A stretch of 64,000 nt of DNA, taken from NCBI GenBank assembly GCA_034509425.1, contig JAVTVJ010000143.1:1240001-1304000 (forward strand), written 5' to 3'. Below, one piece after another: positions 1-13,200 of this stretch. The first letter of the stretch is position 1. Every line of letters starts with the position of its first letter. Position numbers and translations under genes: made by a program. The stretch is from Eopsaltria australis (Eukaryota; Chordata; Aves; Passeriformes; Petroicidae). Below the pieces are notes generated by a model. That model saw only the letters and a list, made by a program, of their open reading frames with translations. It was not told the origin of the DNA and made no database searches.

Positions 1-1591
1 GTTAGTAAATATTCAAGTGTTGCAGTGCTGTTTCCTAAGCCAGTCATGAGTCTAGAATATCAACTGCTCTTTAGGAGATGGTGGAACTGGAAGGGGCAGA
101 AAGAATAAAGGGGTCAGACAAGGACTCTGGATTTAGAGTGTTTCACAAGTAACTCCATAATAATTTATTTGGCACTTGCATCTTCAGAGGTAGAGATAAG
201 GCATCTCACATGATGATCCTAATTATTTGATGTATATATGCTTACAGAACTGCAGTGTATGAGGAAAACAAAATGCTGCTTTAAAAAAAAAAATAAATAA
301 AATTCTGACAACCTGCAACAAAGCTTTGTAAGAACTGTTATGTCTGGTATAGGACCAAAACTGGTAATGCTCCATAGAAAACTGAAGAGCCTCAGTTTTT
401 TTACCAATTATGAAAAATAAAGTTTTTCTTCACTTAAATGTCAAATGGGTGCATTTTTAGAGGTTAACAGCTGAAGTATTATCATATCCCTTTCTAATGT
501 TCACTGCTCCAAGCTGAGCTTTATCTTATTTTTTTTATCAATAGTTTGTGAGTTTGATTTGTTTCTAAAACAAGCAGATAATCCATTATTGTTCTAGGAT
601 GCGGAGAATCTGGTGATACATATCAATGGACTATAATTTTTCATTGTATTAGCTGTCAGAAGGAAAAAATAGGAGTGTTTTTGTAAATTATGATCTATCC
701 CAAACTTTAAAATAAGAAAGGGGGGTTGTGTGCAAGTTGGCTTGTAATGATGTGTGAAGTTAAAGTGCAATGATGATTTTTCTTAATATTTGGAGTATCT
801 GGAGTAAAGAGATGAGGGTTGCAGGTTGGAGTGAAAGGAAGGTCAAAGCTGGAGAAGCCATGCAAGGTTAAGTCTGCTCTGTCCCATTTCTTTATAGGCC
901 CTTTCAATTGTCAGATGGGCACCTGAAAAACTGAAGGACCCTCTGCTGGTGTTTGATGTGAAAGAGAGTTTAATATAAAGGTTAAATACAATCATAGAGT
1001 GAGTATGGCTGCAAGTTACAGATAAGGAGAAAGCTGGATAAGTAGGGGAAGAAATGCCAGCTCTGCTGGAGGCAGAAAGAATTCCAGTTATTAGAGGTTT
1101 CCTTGTCTCCTCACCTGGAGCTGAACCCAGCAGTCTTTGCCTGGCTTGCTTGTTTGGGCTAGCAGAGCAAATGCCATTGTGAAGATGCCTGTGTGTCCTG
1201 TGCCTGTAAATCTGTCTGTGCAGCAGTCTTGGACTGATGGGTTTTGAAACTTGGCTTGCTTGATATTGCATGCCCAAAATCCCTTTAATGTACATCTTCT
1301 TGGGTATGTACTGTGCAGTGCATATCTAAAATCCAGGGGGAAAAAAATCCCTATTTATTACCCTAGTCATATCCTTTAAAACGTTGCACTCACGATATGC
1401 TTTTTAAAGTTTTGTTTATTGAACTGGAGGCAATTTTTGGACACCCTGCACTGTGTCTTGGTTTGTTTTTTTTTTAATTTTGCCTCTACACATAATGGTT
1501 GATGGTTGTAGGTGCCGATTATTCTTTAGTTTTACTTTTGTTAAATCACGTGACTGTGGAGAGAGAGCCGGGAAGTTCTTGCTAATTGGTC

Positions 1592-1655
1592 CTTTGTTGG
1601 TTTTTTGGGGTTTTTTTGGGTTTTTTTTTTTGTTTTGTTTGTTTTGTTTTGTTTA
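1592..1655 (+). repeat. T/G low-complexity tract
   Basis: Runs of T broken by GGGG, GGG and single G, changing to a (TTTTG)n/(GTTT)n pattern at the 3' end. The minus strand reads as an A-rich tract with C interruptions, which resembles a decayed oligo-A tail. No retroelement body could be recognised next to it. Confidence 0.85.
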
Positions 1656-4600
1656 AGTAAGGAAATGAGATATACTCAGTGTAAATGGATGTTAACATTT
1701 CCTCCTAGATAGGCTTGCTCTGTCTCTTTTAGCATCTGACAGAAGATGGTGTCAGCAGGACGAGGGCATAGTGTGAAAATGGCCCATTATGAGCTACTCA
1801 AGCTACTGGAGTTTAAATTCTTACTCATCAACTCACTGTACTATTTGACCCCAAGCAATTTAATCAGTTTTTGTCCCATTCCGCTGTCTGAAGCTGGAGA
1901 ATGCTCCACATTGCAGAGATGTAAATGGCCTGGCTAATGATGTGGTAATTGACTTTGAAAATTGCGCGCTAATTAGCATAGTTTTTGCTTGCGTCCTGTT
2001 CACAGCACTGCAGGCAAGACTGCTTTGATTACTGTAGCTTAGTGACTTTAAGCAAAATTACATGAACTTGCACTAAAAACCCAAGCAAAATAAGGAAGTA
2101 AATAACGACAGAAACAATAAGACATTAGATAAACAGTAGATATTACAGAATAGCATGTAAGGAGCCCTTCTCAGTCTGCTGTACAGGTTCTCTTTTGCCC
2201 ATCTGATGGGACTGCGACATTAATTCTCCTGGATCATGAATGCAAGCTAGCAGCTTTGTGGTTGTTACCCCAAACAGCAAGCTTTAAACACCCAAGGTTT
2301 ATCTAAAATCCCTGGCATGTAAGTTGAAATTCTGTAATAATTCTATTTTATGTGTATAGAAGGAATAACTCAAGCAGGTACCTAACCTCCTCATGAAAAT
2401 AAGGTCCGAGCTTCTGTGATTGTCATGTCTGTGTTTCACCCACTGCAGTTAATGAAGCAGTGTTCTGATGGAAATAGAAGGGTAGATACAACTAGAAATG
2501 TTAAAACAGATGACTCTGCTCTTAGTATTCCTTTTAAATCCTGGAAGAAGTAAAAATGGAATTCATAAAGAAGGGAAGCATAACAAAAGTGCAATCTTAA
2601 TTAAGATATGTAGGTGGAAGTGGTTTTTTGTGGGGAAAGCGTGGGCTATGAGATGTGTATCCTTAGTCATGCTTGAAGAAAAAAAGGTGTTTGATCATCA
2701 TATTCATATGTGAGCCTAAACTGATGATGGTTAAAATCTTCCAGGAGCACTCAAGAACCTTTCGAATGAACGGATGTTAAAAACTGAAAAACATGCTGGC
2801 TTTCAGGCAAATCTAACCTGTCATATGAAGTTTTTTACTTCATTAATTTGGCAGTTATTTTTTACAATTTAAACTGAGCCACTCCTTGGTTTTCAGCCAA
2901 AACTGATTCTCATCTAACCTGGGTCTTCAAGATTACTCACTCCCCTTAAGTTGTCCTTCATCTAGGTAATGGCACAGTTAAAAGGGTAAGAATTCCACTT
3001 GCAGCTTGGAAATTCTGCTTTTAATGTTAAATTACTCCATCTTTTGCCAGGAGGAAGATGTTTCATTCCCAAGATAGGGCTGTTTGTTTCGTTCTCCCAG
3101 GTCATCTGTTGCTACTGAAGAAGTATATTGCCGTGTCTCTGAAGGCGTGTCAGATCAGCTTTCTAGGCTAAATGCTTTAATGATATAAGACTGCATACAG
3201 GGATGGCATACATTATGTAAGTGAGGACTTAGGGATTGCCTTGCATTGTAGGTTTTCCCATTGTGTAAGCTCGAATGACTGCTACAGTGGAAGTTTGTGA
3301 AAGCAGAAGTGTGGCCAGGCAGCTGTTGTGCAGAGTTTGGATGATATTTAGTGGTGGGTGTACAATTTTTTTATTGTATTATTTTTCACTTGTGAATGGT
3401 AGCATATAAAATAAGAATCTCTGAGGCTTTGTCTACCATATTGCCTTAAGAGCTGAGCTCCATGTTCAGCAAAAATGTTTAGAGAAGGTCTGTGTGTACC
3501 CACAGATGAGAGAATGAAGGGCAGTTACTGGGATCTCAAATGCAGCTTCTCTCATGTAAGAGGTATTTTTTGAAAGGCAGGAGACCTGGTCACTGAGGTT
3601 TGAATTGGGAGGTGAGGATTTCTGAATTATGTTATTCTTTCATTTGATGTTTGGCTTTGCATTAGTCACTTCATCCCACTAAACCCTGGACTCTGTATTT
3701 TGACTGCCCAAGTGTTTCCCAAAGTGTTGTTACTGCTGCTTTGCACTTTGGGAAAAGAGATACCAAAGTGGAAGATGCCAGCTGGGTAGATGAAGCAGAT
3801 TTTTCATTCCTGGCCTTAAATTGTTTAAGTATCAGGGAGTATTTTAAAGCTAGCAGCTCTCTGATCTTGAGAGTCCAGCAGAGTTTTACTTCACATTCAC
3901 TGCTGTGCATGAGCAAACACTATGAAAAGGCACGGTGTCGATGGTGCCCTGTGTTGCCTTATCCTCGGTAATGGGCAAAGACAGAAACAGCACTGACTTT
4001 CTGATTCTGTTTCCTTTTATCTGCTTCACTTTATAGCTCTTTCCTCCTGGGTTTTTCCACTGTAATGACTCTAACAATGACTGACACAGGTTGCAGGGAT
4101 TGAGGGCTTTTTTACAAAGTGCTGATAAAATTTCCTAAACTGCTATGTAAATGTTAGTTAATGTTCTGATGCCATTAAATATGAGGTCCAGACTCTGACT
4201 GGGGTGAAGTATGCTTGCCTTTCTTTGAAGGAGGGATGACTGGGCTTATGCCTGGGATTTGTCTACAAAGACTTTTTGTTGAACATTTAGGATCTAGCAA
4301 AAATGTGAATAACGGCAGCTGAAGTCAAATTTGGCAAGGGCTTTGTTAGGATCACCTAAAAAAGCCAGTGTTCAAATGATTTATGTTGCTGCTTTTGCCA
4401 TTGACACACAAAGTATTTTTCACTTTGCACTTCATTTTAGAGGAGCTGTTTCATTATGTCCATTAATTTGAAGTACAGAATAATCTGCAAAAATAATATT
4501 GTTTTTATTTCTTTTGAGACAGTCAATTTGCTTCTCTCTGAAGGTAAAGCATAATGTCTGATAAGTGACTCTACAAATGCAGGATGATACTTTTTTATGA

Positions 4601-5658
4601 TCAGAATTTATTCCTGATATACTCAAGTCTCCTCTTTTGTCCTCTTCTCATACCAGTTAGCAACTGATAGATTAGCTTAAAACTTCTGATTATTGTTGTT
4701 TTCCTATAATGTATGTGTTGGTTTTACACTTTCTTGTTGCTAATTGTTGGTGTCCCATCTCCAGTACTCCCAAGCCCCATTTCCCACACATCTTTCCTTA
4801 GGTCAAAGCCAACCATCTTCCATGGATGCAGAAGTGTTCCTTTGTTGAGATTTGTACTGGATGCTGAAGTGCAGAGAGTTCATCAGCGTGTCCCTTACCA
4901 ATTAAGCATTTTTGCTTATTTTTGTACACCACTTTCAGACCTATCTGAATTAGGAACTGCAAAAGAACAACTTACTGGCTGCCAGATTTGTCCTCCTTTA
5001 CAGTTGTAAATGTTAAACTCCTTGAATAAATAATTTTCTTTAATTTATAATACTTAGCAGTAAGAATCTGTATCTGCAGTCTGAATTTGAGATTGAAGTA
5101 AATTTCCTTTACCCTCGTGTGAGAGGGGCATTCCAGAGTCCCCTCAGTGTGTCCGTGCAGTAGTGAGGGTGGTAATGGAAGAGATGAATGAGTCTTTGAG
5201 GACACTGGGAAGAAAGTACAAGACCAAGCTCATAAACAAGTTTAAAAGGAGATTCAGAGTGAGGGCCGGACACTTTTAATTTGTTTCAAATTTAAAATAT
5301 TATAATGACTGAGCACATAGTTATTGTATACCTGTTGTACTCACCTATATATGTGATCTGTTTTATAAAACTTGCATGTTTGTTATATAGTTGTATTTCC
5401 TGATGCCTCTTGTTTTTAATGAATTGTTCTGTATTTCACCAAAATTACAGCCTTTATTTAGTATTTAAAGAATTTTCCTTCCTCTCCTTTCTTAAGGGTT
5501 CTCTATAGAAAAAGCTTTACTTGTTGGATATGAGGTTTTTGTATTGGAATCTGGGTACTGTTTCATGATTAACAAAACTAATCTAGTTTTAAACTTTTTT
5601 TTGTTGAAAAATTCCTCGTAGCTTTTAGAACCTTAGTGTAAGATCACTTGGCTAAATT

Positions 5659-5672
5659 AAAAAAAAAAAAAA
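5659..5672 (+). repeat. Poly-A run (about 14 nt)
   Basis: A homopolymer of A follows TTGGCTAAATT. There is no recognisable retroposon upstream of it. Confidence 0.8.
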
Positions 5673-8600
5673 GGAAATAAATCAGTTGTGCCATAGAAAA
5701 CTTGACTGTTTTTCTTTCTGCTTGTTTTGTAGGCTTCAGGGATTTGTATGTGCCTGATCATGTTTAATTTTAGCTAGTCTCTTTCTCAGAAATATCTCTC
5801 CTGTTCTCCCTCTGTGGTACTTCCAGACTTCTCCTGGATTGTATCATTAGCTAAATTTTGCAGCAGAGACTTTTATACCGACTGGGACTTGTTGGGTGGA
5901 GCATGTTGGTAACTCATACAGTTCTTTCCTGTTCTTGGTCTGAAGGGGCAGTGCCTGCTCTAAATTACCTGCTCGCTGCTCTTGCCAAGAACATCAATCT
6001 TCTCTTACTTTTTTTTATGTTACTTTATGAGCCTTCCTTTGAGATGGACAGACTTTTGGGGGCTGATCTGAATGGGGGTCTTCATGCTCTACAGCCCTTT
6101 GCCAGAGTTATAAATACCTGCTGTCCCTGTGCCCATCTGCGTGAATCAGGGCAGCCTTCACCTCCCACTGAAGCATTTTTTTTTGCCAGAGTAGTTTTAT
6201 TAACCCTGTGTAAGGACCTCTCTCTAACACCAAAACTAATTACTGAATTCTGTCCAGCTGCTTCTGGTTTTAAAACCTAAAAATAATTTAAAATAAGTTG
6301 AAAAGAATGCACTTGAGTACTGTGAAGTCCAATACTGAACGTTACATTACATTAACTCTTTTGGATGGGCTTTCCAAAGAGCTGTGTGGCTGTGTTCATT
6401 TGCTCCAAGCCTATCTCCAGGAAACTGCCCCAAGTGGGGGATCAAAGCAGGCAGTGTGCCAGAGGTTTGTGTTTCAGACAGTTTGGCACATGCTGAAAGC
6501 TTGGTCTTTCCTGTATTAAGCCATGGGCAGATGTCCATTAAGAATGATTAGGCAAAATTTATATAAAGCCCTTGTAAAATGGTGTGTGTGTTTTTTTCCT
6601 TTCTTTTTTTCCCCTCATCCCCTATCCTCTTACTTGAGACGTTTTGTGTGGGTGTGTATTTTTTTCTAAATTTATAAACCCTGGCTTTTGCCCTGGTCCG
6701 GTAGAAACTGCTCACCCACCCTTTTCCGTTTCCAGGCGGATTGCTGTTCTGTTATTACAGTTCTGTAACTTTCTCCAACACTGTCCTGCTTTGCTTATTA
6801 TAAACAGCCTGCAATAACCCTTACAGTGCTGCTGTCGTTTTTGCTTTAAATCAGGAACTGCCTGTTGTACTCATTAGAAAAACCGAACCAAAACAAAAAT
6901 CATCTCCTGAAGTGCAGATTAAAGACTTCTCCCCATTAGGAATTTTTGTTTGGGTATAGGAAATGTGTTACAGCTTTCTTTGTATATTGACCATTGTAGT
7001 GTCTCCACACAGGACTGTTTTTCTTTCTTTTAAACACTAAGCCAAAATCTCCAGTGAAATGGGATTTCTTTGCAAGTTTGGCAAAGAAATATCTTCAGGT
7101 CTGAAGCTGAGGCAGCACTATCTTCACATGCCAAATGAATCAGAAGAATTTGGGGATAACATTTACATCTAGCTATATCTTAAACTCAATTTTCCTGTTC
7201 TCCTTCTCCTCTTTTACTTTTTCATTCCCTGTCAAGCAATAAATGATATGTAAGAACTTTGTTTCTCTAGTATCAGTGTTTAAATTTAGTCTGAATTACG
7301 TAAGTACTTAGGTAGAAGTAAAGTGAATGTGGCTGACCCACTGTTTGGTGCAGTGCTGTAAATGTATTATCAGATCAGAAAAGCAGCCTCAAATTTGTTG
7401 CTTGTAACAGTTCAGTATTTCATTGATTATCTTGGGAATTAACTTGGACAGTCCTTAAATGCAAGTTATGATGCAAGACAGTAGAGAACAAGGTTAAGCA
7501 TTAGGTTAGTGGGTATTTTCCAGAAGAAAGAGAGTAAATTTCTTCTTCAGTAGTCAAATAGATGAATTCAAATAGCTTTTTCAAAAACATCAGAGGAACA
7601 ACAATACACCTATAAAATAACAATAAACATACTGTAGAAGTAACTTTATAACACTTGTGAAAATGGTGTCTCTGGAAAAATAGGGTACATATGGGCACTC
7701 TGTCTCCTCTCTTTCCTGACCAGATGTGGAGAACTGAGGTTGCTAGTGAGTATTTCTTTTTAAATGTAGAAAGATGTTTCATTCATATGCAAAGCTCCCC
7801 CTGGATGAACAATTAAGCTCTGAGTGTACTGTAAGTCTGTCCAAGTAGTGGAGGACCGACTATTCTATTCTGTAGCCAGCCTTTTACTTAACATGTACAT
7901 TTCTTATTAAATGGGAATTTATTTAATAGTAATTGAAATAGATCTTTTAATGATGTTTTCAAAGCTCAAAGTAGCTGGGACACAGTTGAAAATAGTAAAT
8001 CATCCATGCTAATTTCTGTTATCTAAAGAACTGCTCTTTGAGCTAATGTCCAGAATAACTAGGCCAAATGGTCCTGTTGAAATTCCCCTTGGAAGTGGAG
8101 CAGTAATTGGATGAATGTTTAGCCTGTGAACAAAAAATCCATGCTAAAGTTTATGGATTCTTCTTGGGAAAGGGAATAAAAGAGAAGTGGGCTGTAAGAA
8201 CACTTTATTTATCAGAAGGGATCTTAAGGAGACATAAAGATGTTTTCCCTTCTCCCATGTGCCTTCACCACAGTGAGGATGATTCAGCTTGTGTATGGGT
8301 CTCTGGAATGTGTACGTGTAGGGAGAGAGAGAAGAGGACTTCTTTAGGTGCAGCTAATTGAAAATACCGTAGGAGATAATGTCTATAGCACATTGCCTCA
8401 CAGTGGAGTTGCCTATTCAGCGAGTTTATCATCTTTATGTTGACTGAAAATAAGGGGCTTTTTAATCTCTGTTAGCAAAACACATTTCTCCAGAAGACCT
8501 CTCTGAAGCAGGAATTCATTGTTTCTCAAGCAGTTGTGTTGGCAAGTAGGCTTTAGCTGTGTTTCTGTGGTAAGTTCTTTTGTCCATGATAGCATTTTGG

Positions 8601-9771
8601 GATCCCAGCATCGATGTGGCTGACTCTGGCTCTGATTGGACAGTTTATATTTAGTTGCTGGTTTCCTATAATAGTTTTCAGCTGGAGATGTTAAAGAACA
8701 CATACCCTTGTGCTGCTGTAATCCTGAAAGAGCATGGGGGAGTGGAAAAGACAAAAAGGAATTGATGGCTTTCTGCAGGAGAGTTTGGAAAAAATCAGCA
8801 GCTGCTTACAGCAGCAGAATTTTGAAATTAATTTTTAAAAAATTAGGTAGTCAGTGAAAGCAAAATGATCAGAAAATCCATGGATAAATAATTTAAATTT
8901 TGTATCCAGAAAGGAGCTTTGAAAAAGCTGTGGGAAGGTCTGCTTTTTTTTTATTTACAAAAAATATGATTCTCTAGTTTAGAATAGTAGTCAGTTGCTG
9001 TTAAATAACTGTTATCAGACAGCACCTCACAACAGCTCCCATGTTCCATATTGCTGGTGCACCTCCAGTGCAAATTAGTAGATACCCAAGGAAAGCCCAG
9101 TGTCATATATGATTCAGTTATAGTGTCAGATGTAGCTCTTATTTCTAGTAAAGCTGCAAACATACCAGAGCCTGGAGTTTACTCTGAGCCTGGATTTAAG
9201 ACGACCTCTCTAAAAATCTCATCTTCCAAGAAGAAAACTGAGTACAAGTTTTCATTTGAGATGGGTTTGCAGATCATTTAGAAATTATCATTACCTAGCA
9301 TTTTTGATTTATTTATTTTTTTATTCTCTAAATTATTAGCCAAATAAATCATCCTGGTTTACTTTGATAAGCTTCCAAGAATGTGTCTGTGCTTTACTCA
9401 GCACTGGTAGGTCGGGAGCAGCCTGCAGGGACCTGACTTTGAGCTCTTCCATGGCCATAGGGAAGCTCCTGAGGGACAGCAGGGCCTGACCACAGCAACC
9501 GGAATAATTAGGCCCTGTACATAGGCAGGATCTTTGTAAACCTGAGAAGAATATGAGATATCATTCTATCCCACAATGTATATGATAAAAACAAAATGCT
9601 GTCACCACTGTGCTTGGAACGTATTGGATCTGTTTGGAGTCCTGGCCACTCTAACTTACTTTGAGAAGGAAATGTTAAAGCACGCTCTAGTCTGGTTTGA
9701 CTTGAGCTACTTTGTGTCGTGGTTACACAGCACAATTTTCACTGCTTTCTACCAGCTAGAACTGGGAGCAA

Positions 9772-10240
9772 ATCATAGAAAGGCAGGGATGAGAAACACC
9801 TACAGAGGTCACCTAGTGGTCCCCCAGCTCTGGAGCAAGATCATCTCTAAGGCCTGCAGTAATGCAGACTCTGTAATCTGTTCCTGTACTTAAAACCCAA
9901 ATACACACACATACCAAGCAAAATAATACTGAGCTGATGTGTTTCTTGCTTAATTCAAATGCCTTTGTGATGGATAGAACAGGAAGAACATTTTGTTTTC
10001 TTTCTCTTTACATTCTTGGAAGGTGTTGTCCTGTTTTTCTCCCCCAGTTTTTGCATCAGTAAGACAGATAATCTTCTTGATGCTCTCTGGGCTCCAGCTA
10101 ATTCTACATCTTCCTTCAACCATGGGTTGAGCACAGTGCTCCAGATTAAGCCTGATAGATGCTGAGAATTTCTGTCTTGCAGATGCAGGATGTTTGTACA
10201 GCTCAGCCTCATTACCTTTTATCAACAGGATCATGTTGAC
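9772..10240 (-). mobile_element. Degenerate CR1-like LINE fragment (probable)
   Basis: On the + strand the segment begins AATCATAGAAAGGCAGGGAT, then has GGTCACCTAGTGGTCCCC and GAGCAAGATCATCTCTAAGG. These resemble the reverse-complement 3' end of avian CR1, which reads like 'aatcatagaatgg...gatcatctagtccaaccccc...agcagggtcatct'. From about 10110, GAGCACAGTGCTCCAGATTAAGCC resembles the CR1 'cacagtgctccagatgtggcct' block further inside. The match is interrupted and diverged, so this would be an older insertion, and a middle part (about 9900-10020) is not clearly CR1. A repeat-library alignment would settle it. Confidence 0.5.
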
Positions 10241-13200
10241 TTCTTCAGCCTGTAATTCAGTGTAACTCTTTCTCTCACCATTTGTGCTCTATGGTCCCTA
10301 TATAGGTATTCTTGATTACACCTAACTGTGTAATCTGAGGCACCTACAAAGAAATAAAGTCATTCTTCATTTTTTTAGGCTGGTTTTCTGTAGCTGTTAA
10401 ATTACTTAAAATGAAAATGCAGCTTGACAAGCATACTGTCTTTAGACATTTGAGCCATTCAGATGAGAATGATGTTTTACTCAGGCCAGTGTTCTGTGGG
10501 ATTGATTGCTTTCGTCTTTTAGGTAGTGAATATTTAATCTCTATATTTGTCTAGTGTGCAGTTTTCCCATTATCCTAAAGCAGTTTCACCTAGGCCACAA
10601 GTGACGGTCACTTCAACATCCATTGATAAAAATACTTTTCGTGTGATTTATTACTTAAGTCGGTGTTGACCTGCTCAGCGACAGTAAATGATCAACAACT
10701 ACCAGGAGTGTTTTTGCCTTGTGTGGTAGACTCACCAGGCATTAGGCTGTGCAGCTGTTTGGTTCCCAGCTCTCAGGGAATGGCAGGGTGAACAGCAAGG
10801 GAAGGAAAACAGCCTCATCAGAGACAGTGCAATCCTGTGATTTATGCAGAGCAGCCTGCCCAGCACTGCGCTGTTAGAGGATATTTTTCCCTGCAGCATT
10901 CAAGCGTGACTTTAGATCTGCCTGTTTTTAACCTACTACAAGGAAAATACACCTCATAACCACTAACTATATGTCCCTTTCCACACGTGTAATTTCTAAT
11001 TCAATACCAGGGGAGAAAAAAAACCCCTAAACAAAAAAGGCTGAGTATTTGTTATCTAGGGCTTCTTGTTTAGTTGCCTCGTGCTCAGAGTAGTGCTTGA
11101 GTAATAGTTGCAGCAGGGCTGATGAGCAGGAGGGAATAGATCTGAAGCTGCTTTCAGGCTATTCAGAAGAAGAGCAGCTCACTGATAAACTACGGCTTTC
11201 TACAAAATCTATTCTCGTGCATGCAGAGAGAGCTTTAGGTAGTCTATAAAAAACTTCTTCTCTGTGAGTTTTTACTGCTTTTCCTTCATGGGCTCCAAGA
11301 TTTTGTGAGAGGTGCATTGGGGAGATTTTACACCTCCAGACTCCCGTTTGGCTGCAGGCAGTTTCCTCTGGGCTTCCTGCTCCGTGGCTCTGGTGGTGGT
11401 TTCACATTGTTCCCCACTGATGACTCAGAGAAACAGGAAAGAGATCCCCTGGTGAACAAAAAGCGCAACCACCAAACAGGTGCCTGTATTCTGTTGCAGA
11501 GGACAAACCACTTCATTCTGGACTTTTTCCTAAGATTCTTATCTGCAAGTATGAGACTCAGGAGGAATGGGTCATACACGCTGAACGGGTAAGAAAGAGC
11601 CTGCATCCTCTTTTGAAACTTCACCATTAAAACCACGTGAAAACAGAAGCCTTTATTTTCCTTTCTATTAACGGGGTACATGAAATAATGGCCATGCCTT
11701 TTGTCTCAAAAAGAACAGAGGATCACAGCGTAGGAAATGCGCAGCTTATTTAGCTTGTTTTCTTCTGCATCTTGTTAGGTTTGCTTTTGTACTGCGTGCA
11801 TTTGGTGGGGCTGGTTACAGTTGTCTGTATGTTAAAATGAGGTGGGTTTGCTCAGTAAAGCCATGAAACATTAGGAACTCTGTGATTCCCGAAGAAGTGC
11901 CTGTGGTAATTATTCTAAGTATTTCCTAGCTTTTGATACAAAAAAGAGCTAAAATCATTAAATATGATGCTCCCCAACATGGAATACAAATTACTTTAAA
12001 CTTAGCCAGTCTGAAAAATTAGTTTAAGTTTTTACTGCTTGAAACTACTACTCTGAGTTACTTCACTAGCTTTGTGTTTTAAAAATACTGACTTTGTTTC
12101 TCTCTGATTGCTGTTACATCTTCTCAGTAATGGAGAATACACTATAACTGGAAAGATGATAATGAACTAAATATTCCCTGTTCAAGGAATCTTATAAAAA
12201 TTGAAAACAGAGAAATTTCAGGTGAATTTTTTTAATAGCTGCATTTGATTTTTACTAAAGCAGATTCTTGTGCGTCTTCATATGACGTAAGTTTCATTTC
12301 TGAGCACAGCATAGCTGGTCTGAAGATGCCTTGTACTTCCACTGCACTGTGGTAACTATTTACCTGCAGCTGGCAGGTCACTTGACAAATGAAGAAAATT
12401 GTTAGTCTTGGAGTGTCACTTTACTTAGCTGCTTTTAACTCTCTGTAATGAGTAAGTGCTGTGGTAAGTGCTGCAGTTGCCTTAGTGCTGTGCTCCTGAA
12501 AAGCCCAGATGTGATTCAGATGTGCTTTGGAGTACAGGTGTGCAGACCAACCCCATGGTGCCTCGCTGCTTTAAAATCACGGTCCATGCTGCAGCTGAGT
12601 GGCAATCTCTGCCCAGGAGAGGCAGAGAGCAGCCCAGATGGATTGGGAATACTTTGGCAGTGTTGTTCAGCTGGACTGCACTGGTTTTTGCCTGCATTGG
12701 TTTGCACAATGCCACCTAGAAGGATCTTCTGCCTTGCCAAAATATGTTTGCGTTTGATTTTAAAAAAATCTGTAATTTTATTTGGATTAGGTTTTCTTAA
12801 ATGTCAGAGTAGGTGGGTGTTAGCATCTTCCTGGCACATCCTTAACATGTTTTTATTACTGTAATAAAAATGCCATTCATTATCTGACTGCATGCAAGAT
12901 CAAACATAATTGAAAGTTACTTACAGTGTTTGGTTTTAGGCTGTAAGATGAATTTGTCCCTCAGTGGGATTGGGTTTGTAGTAGAGAGAAGCTAAGAATA
13001 TATTATCATTAACCTGGCTTTTCTGGAGAGCTTTGTGACCTTTGAGAGATTATCTTAGAGAGTCAATTAAGAAATGATGCTGAAGAGCAAAAGGTAATGG
13101 ATATTGCTTATGTTAAAGGAATTTTTTTAGACTTTAGTTACAAGAAGCACAATCTTTAATTGATTTGAGTTTTATTAAAAATGGATGCATGGTATAGAAC

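Larger units (their letters stand above)
1..9771. other. Intergenic DNA with no supported gene
   Basis: I see no exon with conserved coding character and no RNA gene. Open frames are short (mostly under 100 codons, one of 140 at 5858-6280) and match nothing I recognise. The region holds a T/G-rich tract at 1592-1655, an A run at 5659-5672, and single motif matches (an E-box palindrome at 1546, a homeodomain-type palindrome at 1968). It could contain untranslated exons or enhancers, but the sequence alone does not show them. Confidence 0.7.

Noticed and set aside
5858..6280. 140-codon plus-strand frame
   Set aside because: Hydrophobic and Leu-rich by base composition, no recognised domain, no splice context, and within the length range expected by chance in 64 kb.
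12639..12660. ATGGATTGGGAATA as a possible MDW-type alternative MOB2 start
   Set aside because: It reads MDWEYFG, not MDWLMG, and has no GT donor in the required phase 2.
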